DNA of 64,000 nucleotides, from positions 10,671,001 to 10,735,000 of the forward strand of contig JAZGTN010000070.1 in the NCBI GenBank assembly GCA_037783415.1, given 5' to 3'. Both the position numbers and the translations under genes were made by a program. The notes under the pieces were generated by a model. It was not told the origin of the DNA, did not search any database, and saw nothing but the letters and a program-made list of their open reading frames with translations. This stretch comes from Leptasterias polaris (lineage: Eukaryota > Echinodermata > Asteroidea > Forcipulatida > Asteriidae). Positions 33,301-43,756 of the stretch are shown here, piece by piece (position 1 is the first letter of the stretch; each line of letters begins with the position of its first letter).

Positions 33301-36300
33301 TTCCTGGCATGGTTGGCTGCAGATTGCGCTGCATCAGCTTGTTGTTGAGAGTGTGTGTTTGCCCTGGTGTTCCTGGCATGGTTGGCTGCAGATTGCGCTG
33401 CATCAGCTTGTTGTTGAGAGTGTGTGTTTGCCCTGGTGTTTCTGGCATGGTTGGCTGCAGATTGCGCTGCATCAGCTTGTTGTTGAGAGTGTGTGTTTGC
33501 CCTGGTGTTCCTGGCATGGTTGGCTGCAGATTGCGCTGCATCAGCTTGTTGTTGAGAGTGTGTGTTTGCCCTGGTGTTTCTGGCATGGTTGACTGCAGAT
33601 TGCGCTGCATCAGCTTGTTGTTGAGAGTGTGTGTTTGCCCTGGTGTTCCTGGCATGGTTGGCTGCAGATTGCGCTGCATCAGCTTGTTGTTGAGAGTGTG
33701 TGTTTGCCCTGGTGTTTCTGGCATGGTTGACTGCAGATTGTGCTGCATCAGCTTGTTGTTGAGAGTGTGTGTTTGCCCTGGTGTTCCTGGCATGGTTGAC
33801 TGCAGATTGCGCTGCATCAGCTTGTTGTTGAGAGTGTGTGTTTGCCCTGGTGTTCCTGGCATGGTTGGCTGCAGATTGCGCTGCATCAGCTTGTTGTTGA
33901 GAGTGTGTGTTTGCCCTGGTGTTCCTGGCATGGTTGGCTGCAGATTGCGCTGCATCAGCTTGTTGTTGAGAGTGTGTGTTTGCCCTGGTGTTCCTGGCAT
34001 GGTTGGCTGCAGATTGCGCTGCATCAGCTTGTTGTTGAGAGTGTGTGTTTGCCCTGGTGTTCCTGGCATGGTTGGCTGCAGATTGCGCTGCATCAGCTTG
34101 TTGTTGAGAGTGTGTGTTTGCCCTGGTGTTCCTGGCATGGTTGGCTGCAGATTGCGCTGCATCAGCTTGTTGTTGAGAGTGTGTGTTTGCCCTGGTGTTT
34201 CTGGCATGGTTGGCTGCAGATTGCGCTGCATCAGCTTGTTGTTGAGAGTGTGTGTTTGCCCTGGTGTTTCTGGCATGGTTGACTGCAGATTGTGCTGCAT
34301 CAGCTTGTTGTTGAGAGTGTGTGTTTGCCCTGGTGTTCCTGGCATGGTTGACTGCAGATTGTGCTGCATCAGCTTGTTGTTGAGAGTGTGTGTTTGCCCT
34401 GGTGTTCCTGGCATGGTTGACTGCAGATTGTGCTGCATCAGCTTGTTGTTGAGAGTGTGTGTTTGCCCTGGTGTTCCTGGCATGGTTGACTGCAGATTGT
34501 GCTGCATCAGCTTGTTGTTGAGAGTGTGTGTTTGCCCTGGTGTTCCTGGCATGGTTGGCTGCAGATTGTGCTGCATCAGCTTGTTGTTGAGAGTGTGTGT
34601 TTGCCCTGGTGTTCCTGGCATGGTTGACTGCAGATTGCGCTGCATCAGCTTGTTGTTGAGAGTGTGTGTTTGCCCTGGTGTTCCTGGCATGGTTGGCTGC
34701 AGATTGCGCTGCATCAGCTTGTTGTTGAGAGTGTGTGTTTGCCCTGGTGTTCCTGGCATGGTTGGCTGCAGATTGTGCTGCATCAGCTTGTTGTTGAGAG
34801 TGTGTGTTTGCCCTGGTGTTCCTGGCATGGTTGGCTGCAGATTGGGCTGCATCAGCTTGTTGTTGAGAGTGTGTGTTTGCCCTGGTGTTCCTGGCATGGT
34901 TGGCTGCAGATTGCGCTGCATCAGCTTGTTGTTGAGAGTGTGTGTTTGCCCTGGTGTTCCTGGCATGGTTGGCTGCAGATTGTGCTGCATCAGCTTGTTG
35001 TTGAGAGTGTGTGTTTGCCCTGGTGTTCCTGGCATGGTTGGCTGCAGATTGCGCTGCATCAGCTTGTTGTTGAGAGTGTGTGTTTGCCCTGGTGTTCCTG
35101 GCATGGTTGACTGCAGATTGCGCTGCATCAGCTTGTTGTTGAGAGTGTGTGTTTGCCCTGGTGTTCCTGGCATGGTTGGCTGCAGATTGCGCTGCATCAG
35201 CTTGTTGTTGAGAGTGTGTGTTTGCCCTGGTGTTCCTGGCATGGTTGACTGCAGATTGTGCTGCATCAGCTTGTTGTTGAGAGTGTGTGTTTGCCCTGGT
35301 GTTCCTGGCATGGTTGGCTGCAGATTGCGCTGCATCAGCTTGTTGTTGAGAGTGTGTGTTTGCCCTGGTGTTCCTGGCATGGTTGACTGCAGATTGTGCT
35401 GCATCAGCTTGTTGTTGAGAGTGTGTGTTTGCCCTGGTGTTCCTGGCATGGTTGGCTGCAGATTGCGCTGCATCAGCTTGTTGTTGAGAGTGTGTGTTTG
35501 CCCTGGTGTTCCTGGCATGGTTGACTGCAGATTGTGCTGCATCAGCTTGTTGTTGAGAGTGTGTGTTTGCCCTGGTGTTCCTGGCATGGTTGACTGCAGA
35601 TTGTGCTGCATCAGCTTGTTGTTGAGAGTGTGTGTTTGCCCTGGTGTTCCTGGCATGGTTGGCTGCAGATTGCGCTGCATCAGCTTGTTGTTGAGAGTGT
35701 GTGTTTGCCCCGGTGTTCCTGGCATGGTTGACTGCAGATTGTGCTGCATCAGCTTGTTGTTGAGAGTGTGTGTTTGCCCTGGTGTTCCTGGCATGGTTGG
35801 CTGCAGATTGCGCTGCATCAGCTTGTTGTTGAGAGTGTGTGTTTGCCCTGGTGTTCCTGGCATGGTTGGCTGCAGATTGTGCTGCATCAGCTTGTTGTTG
35901 AGAGTGTGTGTTTGCCCTGGTGTTCCTGGCATGGTTGACTGCAGATTGCGCTGCATCAGCTTGTTGTTGAGAGTGTGTGTTTGCCCTGGTGTTCCTGGCA
36001 TGGTTGGCTGCAGATTGTGCTGCATCAGCTTGTTGTTGAGAGTGTGTGTTTGCCCTGGTGTTCCTGGCATGGTTGACTGCAGATTGTGCTGCATCAGCTT
36101 GTTGTTGAGAGTGTGTGTTTGCCCTGGTGTTCCTGGCATGGTTGGCTGCAGATTGTGCTGCATCAGCTTGTTGTTGAGAGTGTGTGTTTGCCCTGGTGTT
36201 CCTGGCATGGTTGACTGCAGATTGCGCTGCATCAGCTTGTAAACAATAACATGATTCTCTATAGACCATGTGACCTGTGACATCACATGTTTACAAAAGA

Positions 36301-39300
36301 GCCACAGAGCCTGGACTTCCTGCAGGCACATTTGTACACAGCTCAATGGAAGAAAACAACAAATCTTATGTTTTATGGAGATTGCACTGTCTGATTTTTC
36401 TCAACTTTTGATATGAAGAAAGGGGGGACATCTCAAAAGCTGTACAGCTGTTACTTTTGTAAATTTTGAATTTATGTGAAAATTATGACACAAAATGTAA
36501 ATTTTCCCATTCGGCCTGTGTAGTATCTTGCCCGGCAGGAAACACTTTAGAATGTACAAGGTCACCACTCTGTAAACAAATGTAACATGGTCTATAAATG
36601 GGTCTCATAGTTTAAATGTAGCTTTGCATACCTGTTAATAGCAATGTTTTTAAAAGAACTGCATATAACTATTCTTAATTCCACTTGGAACTTATTCATC
36701 CCAGAGTTTCACTTACTTATAAAATAATTCATTAACCCTCCTACTGTTCGCAACATTTTCAAGTGAGTTGACCAACCATTTGAAACCATTCAACTGCCAA
36801 AGTTGTGTATGGTGGCACAACTGTGCACAGAACTAACTGTGTACTGTGTACATGCATTCCCTCATGGTATCATATTGCAAGGCTGGCATAGCTTATCTAT
36901 CATTCAAAACCACAGTGAATGGTATTGAATGGTCAGACAGCAAGAGGGTTAAAGCTTTATTTTATTTTATTTATTTATTTCATTTCTCGGGTAGATAAAA
37001 AGTACAATATTAACCCTAACAATCCCTAACCCTACAAATTCAAACAGGGCAAAGTGTTTAATTTTGTTAGGTTAAGTACAGTGAAGTTAGGATTGGGTGT
37101 TTGATTCTGTGGGATTGTGTATCCTTGCTGACAAGTAATGGTGTTTGAATTTGATTGAGTGGGTATGGTGGATGTGTGAAATGTACATGTCTGGCATTGC
37201 TCTTTCCTCCATGGTCTAATGAGATAGTTGTTGGATTATGTTACGTTGGGTACTGTGTGATTTCACTGATCAAATTTTGCACATGCCAAGTGTACACACT
37301 CCAACAAAATCAAACAAAAAAGGCCTGTTGGAGTTTGTTAGGTTGTGTATCGTCCCCCTCAGATTGGGTACAGTTCCCATCTCATGGTAGTATAAGCTGT
37401 TGGAATGTGTTGGGTTAGGGATGGATTCTAGTAAAAACGCTTTGGGAGTTAGGGTTAATGCACATTTATCAGGTAAAAACATTAAAAGATACAGCAATGA
37501 GCAATTAAAATACAGAGGAAGGAAGAAGAAACAGCTGGAGTCCGAAGGATTGCCTAAAAGAAACACAGTTCCTGTCTAGAGGCTCTCCTCTCCAGCTGGT
37601 CCTAAAGAGAACAACAATAAATTGAAATAAAAATGTATAAATATAATAATACAAACAGCAATAAAAGTATTACAAATAAGCATTTAAATACACATACAAG
37701 GTCATACAAGATTGGTTAAAACATAAATGAAACATTCCTTGTAAATTGAAAAGCTATTAAAGCTCTACAACCTGGTTTTATACTCCCCACAGAGCTAGAA
37801 AGCTAGAAGAATGGTGCCCAATGAACATGTAAACAAAATAAATAGAACAAAGATATTGACAAAATAGGGAGACCGCCAACATAGGGCTAGAAAGCTCAGT
37901 TGGTAGAGCGCCGGCACGTTAAACCGGAGGTTGTTGGTTCAAATCCCGCTCTAGTCAATTTTTCTTTGTTCAACCCAAAATCAAAATAAATAGTGACTAA
38001 TAATAACCCCCCCCCTTTGTCTTCATAATCCCTGCTTACCCCTGCCTTCTCTGAATGCTTTCTGCTTTTCTCCCTCCACTCTCTCTATTCATGTATTTCC
38101 ACTTGACTGCTCTTGCAACTCTTGTCTGCATGTATGTGTGTTGTGTGTTGTCATTTAGCCTTCGAGAAAGACTCTGCTAGGGTCGAAACGTCAGGCCACT
38201 AACTTATTTTTTGCGACTAATAATATAGTAAGATGTTGAGTATTTTTATGATATGTATGTGTGTGTGTACTAATGGGTCCTATAATTATACCATGATTAC
38301 ATCGTCATAAAATGACATAACTACATAAATTTCACACTTAATCTAGCTACAAGGATATGTGCACTATATAAGAACCAAGAATTATAATTGTTTTGTTTTT
38401 CTCATCCATTTCACAGCCTATGGTGCACCTACATGTAGTGGCGCTCCACCAGGTATCGACCTGACGGTCTACCAGTGGTTCCAGTCAGTGGACCATGACA
38501 AGTCCGGCTGACTGGCTACTAGGATATGTCCACGATATGAGAACCAAGAACTACATGTACATGTATTAATATTGTTTTGTTATTCTCATCTATTTCACAG
38601 CCTATGGTGCACCTAGTGGCGCTCCACCAGGTATCGACCCGACGATCTACCAGTGGTTCCAGTCAGTGGACAATGACAAGTCCGGCAGTATCACGTCAAA
38701 TGAGCTGCAGCAAGCTCTGACGAACGGCAACTGGTCACACTTTAACGCAGAGACGTGTAGATTGATGATAGGTAAGAATAAGGCCTAACCAACAAATAGT
38801 TTTGTTTCCTATAACTTGCTGGAAAAAAATAGGGTCAGTAGGTAGGAAAACAATATTTTGTTTCAAAAAATGTGCAAAAGAAAAAAGAAAAAACCAAGCA
38901 AGCAACGCGCAATGTGCATGGCTACATGTCCAAGTGCTTCTGCAGTAAGGTGGGAAGCAGCCAAGCTTTTCCATGCACACTGTGCTGTGCTTGCTTGGTT
39001 TGGCACCCATGATGAGCCTCATTGCCGATTGTGTCCAATGTTGATAACATTTCTTTATTTTTTTTTATTTTTTATGGTGGTTGTGTTACAGGTGCCAACA
39101 AATATTTTTCATTGGCTTAAGGTACAACAGTAATTGTTGAAACCATAACAGTAAACCCCCAGCAAGGGGGTTTTATGGTTGAGTGATCTAGCACATTGAC
39201 TTCACAAGCCTCCAAGTGATGACGTCTGATTATCGGCCTACCCGCCCAGTTGAATGGTTTCAATAAGCCATTTGCGAGGTACCGGTTGTTTTACCAGTTG

Positions 39301-42300
39301 TTTCTAGCAGTGGCTGATGAAACTGAAGTACCTTATTGGTTGATACGTGCGCAATATAAATTAAAGTTACCACTTAAAGGGACACACTGGCTTCGTTGGG
39401 CTATTTTTGCTACAAAATAGACTAAAACATGACTCCAAAGATCTTCCAGGAATGGAGAAGAACGGTTCCTAAAAGAAACCATCAATTTTGGTCGTTTTTG
39501 AGCATTTTTCAAAAAACGAAGGTCACATGGGTTATCCGAACCACTTTTTTGGTTCGGATAACCCTCGAGTTAGTTTTACTTTCAGACGTATAAAAATTAA
39601 TTACTGCACCCAATTCAACCCTGTATTTGACACAAAAAAATACGTATTCAAATTATGGATACAAGTTGTAAATAATACAAAAAAGTCGAACGTAAGATTT
39701 TATTTCAGAGAGTCCGAGCAACGGAAGCGTGTCTTACAGTGCACAGCGTGGGGACTAGCTACACGTAACACAGGGAAAGTTGTGTCGCTTGTGAGCAGAG
39801 TATCTGGGCAGTGCTAGCCCAACGTAAACCCACTAGCCAAGAGAAAGCTGTACCATGCTCATAAACATGTGGGAGGGGTGGGGAGCCAGACCACCAACTA
39901 CGTTGTTGTTATTGTGGGTTTGCCAGTCGGTACACCTCGCTGATCGAATCCGTTGTTTCAAAATCGCAACTTTTCAATGTTCTGTGTACGTTCCTTGACC
40001 CGATTTGTACCGAATTTCTTGGTAATTAAATAAGATTTATGTCGATATGTAGGAATACCACTTTTATATTGATGGTACAATTAGTTCAAACAAAATTTGT
40101 GATAAATAATTACCAAAAAACAAGCCCCCCCCCAAAAAAAAAAAACCCAAAACGAAGGGACAAGTGAAAAAGAAATTAAACATTAAAAGGTGGAAGAAAA
40201 AAACCTCACTCAACATTTCTATTGCATCCCTCGACACACAAAATTCCAACAAAATCATTTTGTTTCCTCAAAATATTATTTAATTCGATGAAAATATAAT
40301 TTTTTCTCACAAAATATTATTTTTCATTTTGTGAAGGCAGTGTGTTTTTCTAGGTTGGTAACAAAATAGATTATTTCTAGAACATAGGTTCTCGTTCCCT
40401 TGAACACGCTTTCTTTCCCCCGAACTACAATTAAGTTCCCCAGAAATACGCTTTCGATCCCTGAAGATACGCATTTGTTTCCTTGAAATATGATTTTGTT
40501 CGCAAGAAATATACTTTCGTTCGCTCGAAATATACTTTCCTTCCCCAAAATACACTTTCTTTCCCTTGAAAGGAGATTTCGTTTCTTAAAAAAATGCTTT
40601 CGATTCCTCGAAATACGACTTAGAATTTTTGCCCGAAATATACTTTCATTCACCCGAAATATTCTTTCGCTCCCTAAAAATACGCTTTCATTCTCTCGCA
40701 ATGAGATTTTGTTCCCCAGAATTCCTCTTTCGTTCCCTCAAGATAGCTTTTGTAAGATAGCTTTCGTTCCCCTGAAGTCCAATCACACCAATTTGTTACA
40801 TTCTTTTGTGAGGTGCGACTTTGAGAGGGGACTAGTTTGTAAGTGAGGGGGCGACTTTGTAGTTGGGGACCTTGTAATTGGCGAGTTTGCTGGAGGGCGA
40901 GTTGACTGGTTTGCGTGTCCGATGTTCATCACACTTTCAGATGGATAACGTGGACTGGATCCTCATGCCTTGTCGTAGTAAAACACTTACATAAACAGAG
41001 CACCAGTCTATTTGTAACATTGCACAGCATGTATCCCGTAAATTTCACACTTGCAACGGCTGGTAAAGCGTATACGGTGACCTTTGACCGCTTTTGTTTT
41101 TTTCGGTCATTTCTCGTTAATTACGTGATATTTTTGTATAAAAAAAAATATAAAAACCATCTAGAAATAATTGTCTTTGATTCTACATGACTAAATAATG
41201 TAAACAGGTAACCGGTGTGTCCCTTTAAACTTGATTTTGTGAAATTATAGCGAAATTTGCTATGTCAAATGGTTCTGGGCAAACTTTTGTATAGCAACCT
41301 CTAGATGAGCAAACCCTGGTGTGGGGGTGTCGTGGTCGAGTGGATAAGAACACCGAACTCAAGCTCTGGTGTTTCTGTTCAGCAGAGTGTGGGTTCGAGT
41401 CCCGGTCGTGACACTTGTGTCCCTGAGCAAGACACTTAACTATAATTGCTTCTCTCCACCCAGGGGTAATATGGGTACCTGTGAGGGCAGAGATGGTTCT
41501 TGTGATTGATTTAGCCTAGTAGCGCATATTTGTTGCACAGGCTGTATACTCCCCAGGGAGCTGAGATGGTTTAAGGAATTAAATAATGGTCCAGTGATCA
41601 GGGGTAATAATGTTGGAAGCGCTTTGGGACGCCCTTCGGGTGTGAAAAGCGCTATATAAAAATTGGTTATTATTATTGTGCCATGATACACATTCATTCA
41701 GAATTGTGTTTGGGTGTTCGCCATCTCTTAGGCTAAGGTAACTATACAAAAGCTTACCGCGTAATCATGGGACAGCAACTTCCTCTGACGTCTTAAGGAA
41801 TAACATTTGAAGGGGTGACTTGTGACTGAACAAGTCAATGTACCAGACATTCAAATCTAACTTGCAAAAAATGGCTTACTGGGGGGCCGTACCGCTGGGA
41901 AATGTTACTATAAGAATAGGAGGGCTATTCTGGTAATAATTTGAATTGTTATTTGTACACAGGATTGTTTGACAAAGACAACAATGGAACGATCAATCTG
42001 CAAGAGTTTGGTGCCTTGTGGGCGTACATTCAGCAATGGAGGGGTGTCTTTGATCGCTACGATCGGGATAAATCTGGAAATATCGATGGAGGAGAGTTGT
42101 ACACAGGTATGTCACTTAATTTTTTGCTTTTAAACTTCACCCAATTCTCTGCTCTGCCAGGACACGATAAGCAGTATTAAAGATGGTAATTTTTATGAGG
42201 CTTGTGAATGTTTTTCAAGTTTATAACTGCCATTTAAATGTCCAAAACTGACCATGAACTTTGTTGAAGTTTTTTTTTAGTCGGCCTCTTTTGGAAATAA

Positions 42301-43713
42301 CGGCATCTGTGAGGTCCAGAGGGCGGAAAAGTCATGGAAATTCAGAAATGAATAAAAACAAATTGCCCATACTATTGAAAATATGTAAATGTAAACCCAT
42401 ATTTGTCTATTGTGTTGTTATTGGAGGTTTTTGGATGTTAACAAATATTGCACTGGAAGGGTAACAAGAACGATGGCATTTTACACTAGTTTACATGGTT
42501 TAACTTGAGGTTACATGAGGACTCTATCTATTGGAAAATGAGTGTATTTTTCCTTAGAGCCTCTCTGTAATTCCCTGTTATTGCTCGTCATCATTTCCTC
42601 CTACATGTAAGTTCACTTCCTTCCTTGAGACTTGATCACACCACTTCTATTATAACTACATGTTGTATCAGAACCCGGCAAAACTGAAAATAATGGTAAA
42701 ATGTATTTATACTTGTGAAAGTCAAAAGTGCAGTTATTTTCGGTTCGCGAAGGTGGAAGATGCAGACTACAATACGTCGCTGTTTGTGTGTACCAATTGG
42801 CGTGAACCAGTCGTTACGGTTGCTGTTCGGTGACCTGGGGATGACATCATGACTACGACTACAGCGCAGAATACAGCATGACTGTTGTTGTTCTGCAACA
42901 ATCTCCTCTCATTGTGCACCCCATGTCAGCCAAGTTGCATATGATTTCATTAACTTTGTGTTCACTATATCAATATAGATATACACCGATGTGTGTAAAG
43001 CACTGTATACTCCCGAGTGCCTTCCCGAGTCCTGCATATTACTCGTTGGGATTTGAACCAACGACCTTTGCCATTCTAAAGCAGATATTTTACCAACTAC
43101 AATGTAGACCACTGTGCTACCGGGCAATCTCTGTGTTTCTGATCAGGGAGTTTGAGTCCCGGTCGCGGCACTTGTGTCCTTAAAAAAAATACCATCTCTG
43201 TGTCCTTTGGATTAGGCTTGAAATCATTTACCCTGTGTGTGTGGTGTAATGCATGTTGAAGAATCCAGTACACTTATGACAGGAGGGGTTTGCCTCAGTG
43301 TTTCTGGTATGGTTGGCACCAGACTGCTCCACATCTCCCTTTAAACCCTTTATAAGGTGACTTATATAAATGGGACTCGTAATTAAAAACACAGTTGCAA
43401 ACCTGTTCTAACCGCAATAAGCACTTTGAGACGCTTGTAGATAAAAGGCTATTTAAAAGCTGACTATTATTATTTCGTTTTTCCAGCCTTAAATGAGATG
43501 GGATTCCGCATCAGCCAGAACTTCGTTCAGGTGCTCATCTTGAAGTTTGACCGACAGTCGAAGCGGTCGGTCAAGTTTGACGACTTCATCCAGATCTGCG
43601 TCTTGCTGCGGTCACTCACCGAAGCCTTCAAGCAGAGGGACTCCAACCTCAATGGCAAGATCACCATCAACTATGAGGACTTCATGTCTCTCTCTCTGGC
43701 TTATAAACCTTGA
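27285..43713 (+). CDS. PEF1: Peflin (penta-EF-hand domain protein 1)
   Basis: Exons 27285-27302, 29662-30040, 38601-38771, 41963-42106 and 43487-43713 join in phase to 312 codons plus stop (vertebrate peflin is about 284). Residues 1 to about 140 are Gly/Pro/Gln/Tyr repeats ([10 protein letters not shown]), the peflin hallmark. The five EF hands follow: [39 protein letters not shown], a degenerate [13 protein letters not shown], and [17 protein letters not shown]1 and EF3 have the best loops. Peflin heterodimerises with ALG-2 (PDCD6) in a calcium-sensitive way and modulates COPII export at ER exit sites and CUL3 ubiquitination. The start is the only ATG before the first donor (GTGAGT). Intron 2 is 8.6 kb and hosts a satellite, an hAT-like MITE and a dead exon copy. 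No lesion is seen. Confidence 0.95.
27672..27779. mobile_element. 108-bp foldback element, 9-bp target duplication
   Basis: GTGTGCGTT flanks both sides (27663-27671, 27780-27788). The whole element is a near-perfect hairpin with arms TAGACCCAGTAACTGGGGCG and complement, meeting at CATCATCG/CGATGATG. It lies in peflin intron 1. Confidence 0.93.
27790..29660. other. Peflin intron 1, no recognised gene
   Basis: Mostly unique AT-rich sequence. 29325-29440 holds AAGTCATAATTATGACTT palindromes and the end CCATTGTCCCTTTAACGCTT of the MITE family at 24104. 29190-29285 has an inverted pair around AACAGTCGTTGG and CCAACAACTGTTAC. Confidence 0.55.
29662..30040 (+). CDS. PEF1: Peflin exon 2, Gly/Pro-rich repeats
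   Basis: Acceptor TTATTGCTCAG, donor GTGAGA. It encodes about 13 imperfect repeats of the type [10 protein letters not shown]. The DNA is internally repetitive (GGCCAACAAGGTTACGGTGC), so copy number may vary between individuals. Confidence 0.93.
30476..31091. mobile_element. hAT-like MITE built from GGTACGAAGTG motifs
   Basis: CAAATATC flanks both sides (30468-30475, 31092-31099), an 8-bp duplication. The ends are GGTGTCAGGACACTTC and inverted GGATGTCAGACACTTC. Each arm has about six to seven copies of ACTTCGTACC, inverted between arms. The middle (30640-30930) is AT-rich. It lies in peflin intron 2. Confidence 0.9.
31205..31332 (+). mobile_element. SINE family A body, left remnant
   Basis: TTGTGTCCTTGAGCAAGACACT and GTGTTGTGTAA, AGAACCCAGTACACTTA match the SINE copies at 43160-43290 and 54020-54120. 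It runs directly into the 69-bp satellite. Confidence 0.8.
31333..36240. repeat. 69-bp satellite, about 71 copies, derived from a SINE body
   Basis: The unit is 69 bp with TGTGTTTGCCCTGGTGTT, CTGGCATGGTTGGCTGCAG and ATTGCGCTGCATCAGCTTG. Copies are over 95 percent alike and vary at a few sites (TTC/TTT before TGGCAT, GGC/GAC before TGCAG, CGC/TGC before TGCATC). The period is 23 codons, so three frames stay open for about 4.9 kb; these are composition effects, not genes. One unit aligns with the SINE body at 43280-43335 (GTTTGCCTCAGTGTTTCTGG, TATGGTTGG). Confidence 0.97.
36241..37840. other. Peflin intron 2, right of the satellite
   Basis: 36565-36680 (TATAAATGGGTCTCATAG, TTGCATACCTGTTA) resembles the SINE body downstream at 43360-43410, which supports satellite growth inside a SINE. 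36960-37450 has imperfect repeats of GTTAGGTTGTGT/GTTGGATT type. No gene is seen. Confidence 0.6.
37847..37985 (+). mobile_element. tRNA-derived SINE family C
   Basis: AAAGATATTGACAAAATAGG leads into a tRNA-like part: GCTCAGTTGGTAGAGCG (A box), CCGGCACGTTAAACCGG (anticodon arm), GGTTCAAATCCCGC (B box). It ends TTTTTCTTTGTTCAACCC. The anticodon loop has C at position 33 and no proper acceptor stem, so it is a retroposon, not a tRNA gene. Confidence 0.8.
38343..38511 (+). pseudogene. Dead tandem copy of peflin exon 3
   Basis: An acceptor (CCATTTCACAG), the start of exon 3 and about 70 bp of upstream intron are duplicated just before the real exon (38512-38690). The copy reads [20 protein letters not shown] with a 6-bp insertion, then reaches TGA after DKSG, where the duplication junction lies. 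It has no donor at the exon 3 end. Confidence 0.9.
38601..38771 (+). CDS. PEF1: Peflin exon 3, EF-hand 1
   Basis: Acceptor CTATTTCACAG, donor GTAAGA. It encodes [20 protein letters not shown], then [20 protein letters not shown], and [14 protein letters not shown]. It is phase 1 on both sides. Confidence 0.95.
39378..41224. mobile_element. 1.85-kb TTAA-flanked element with AGGGACACAC ends
   Basis: TTAA at 39374-39377 and 41225-41228. The ends are AGGGACACACTGG and inverted AGGGACACACCGG. 39527-39565 holds a perfect hairpin (GGGTTATCCGAACCA). 40260-40760 is a degenerate tandem array of about 24 bp (TTTCGTTCCC..CGAAATA). No transposase is recognised. The ends resemble the palindrome at 24952-25335 (AGGGACA). 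Confidence 0.85.
41320..41685 (+). mobile_element. SINE family A, near full length
   Basis: The tRNA-like head has TGGTCGAGTGGATAAGA (A box) and GGGTTCGAGTCCCGG (B box, about 41391). The body is CTTGTGTCCCTGAGCAAGAC, CACCCAGGGGTAATATGGGT and CTGTATACTCCCCAGGGAGC. The tail is GCGCTATATAAAAATTGG with an ATT repeat. It lies in peflin intron 3. Confidence 0.9.
41963..42106 (+). CDS. PEF1: Peflin exon 4, EF-hands 2 and 3
   Basis: Acceptor TTTGTACACAG, donor GTATGT. It encodes [40 protein letters not shown] and IDGGELYT. It is phase 1 on both sides. Confidence 0.95.
42107..42955. other. Peflin intron 4, left part
   Basis: AT-rich intron sequence without a recognised element before the SINE copies that follow. 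Confidence 0.5.
42960..43130 (-). mobile_element. SINE family B (minus)
   Basis: TATACACCGATGTGTGTAAAG, CACTGTATACTCCCGAG, TGGGATTTGAACCAACGACC (inverted B box) and ATTCTAAAGCAGATATTTTACC. Confidence 0.75.
43135..43475 (+). mobile_element. SINE family A variant, head partly lost
   Basis: GAGTCCCGGTCGCGGCACTTG retains the B-box end. The body includes AATCCAGTACACTTAT and GTTTGCCTCAGTGTTTCTGG, the segment from which the 69-bp satellite unit can be derived. It ends near 43475 with ATTATTATT. Confidence 0.8.
43487..43713 (+). CDS. PEF1: Peflin exon 5, EF-hands 4 and 5, stop
   Basis: Acceptor CGTTTTTCCAG. It encodes [20 protein letters not shown], a degenerate EF4, [20 protein letters not shown] and [16 protein letters not shown] with TGA at 43711. 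The C-terminal helices form the dimer interface in the family. Confidence 0.95.
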
Positions 43714-43756
43714 TGTCATTTTTTTTTCTTTTTCTGTTTAAAACCATTCTCATTTA

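Noticed and set aside
31310..36346. Three reading frames of over 1600 codons across the satellite
   Set aside because: The 69-bp period is a multiple of three without a stop in those frames, so long frames follow automatically on both strands. Codon variation hits all positions and there is no start context, domain or splice evidence.
37887..37958. tRNA gene
   Set aside because: A and B boxes are present, but the anticodon loop has C33, no acceptor stem pairs, and the same sequence recurs with flanks as a SINE.
38158..38205. Hammerhead ribozyme or Penelope-like motif (GGTCGAAACGTCAGGCC)
   Set aside because: CGAAACGTC is reminiscent, but no CTGATGA box or pairing helices are found.
40307..40846. 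Frames of about 120 codons on both strands near 40.5 kb
   Set aside because: They come from the degenerate 24-bp array inside the TTAA element.
41325..41405. tRNA-Ser/Leu-like gene
   Set aside because: Part of SINE family A; several copies with the same downstream body and ATT tail.
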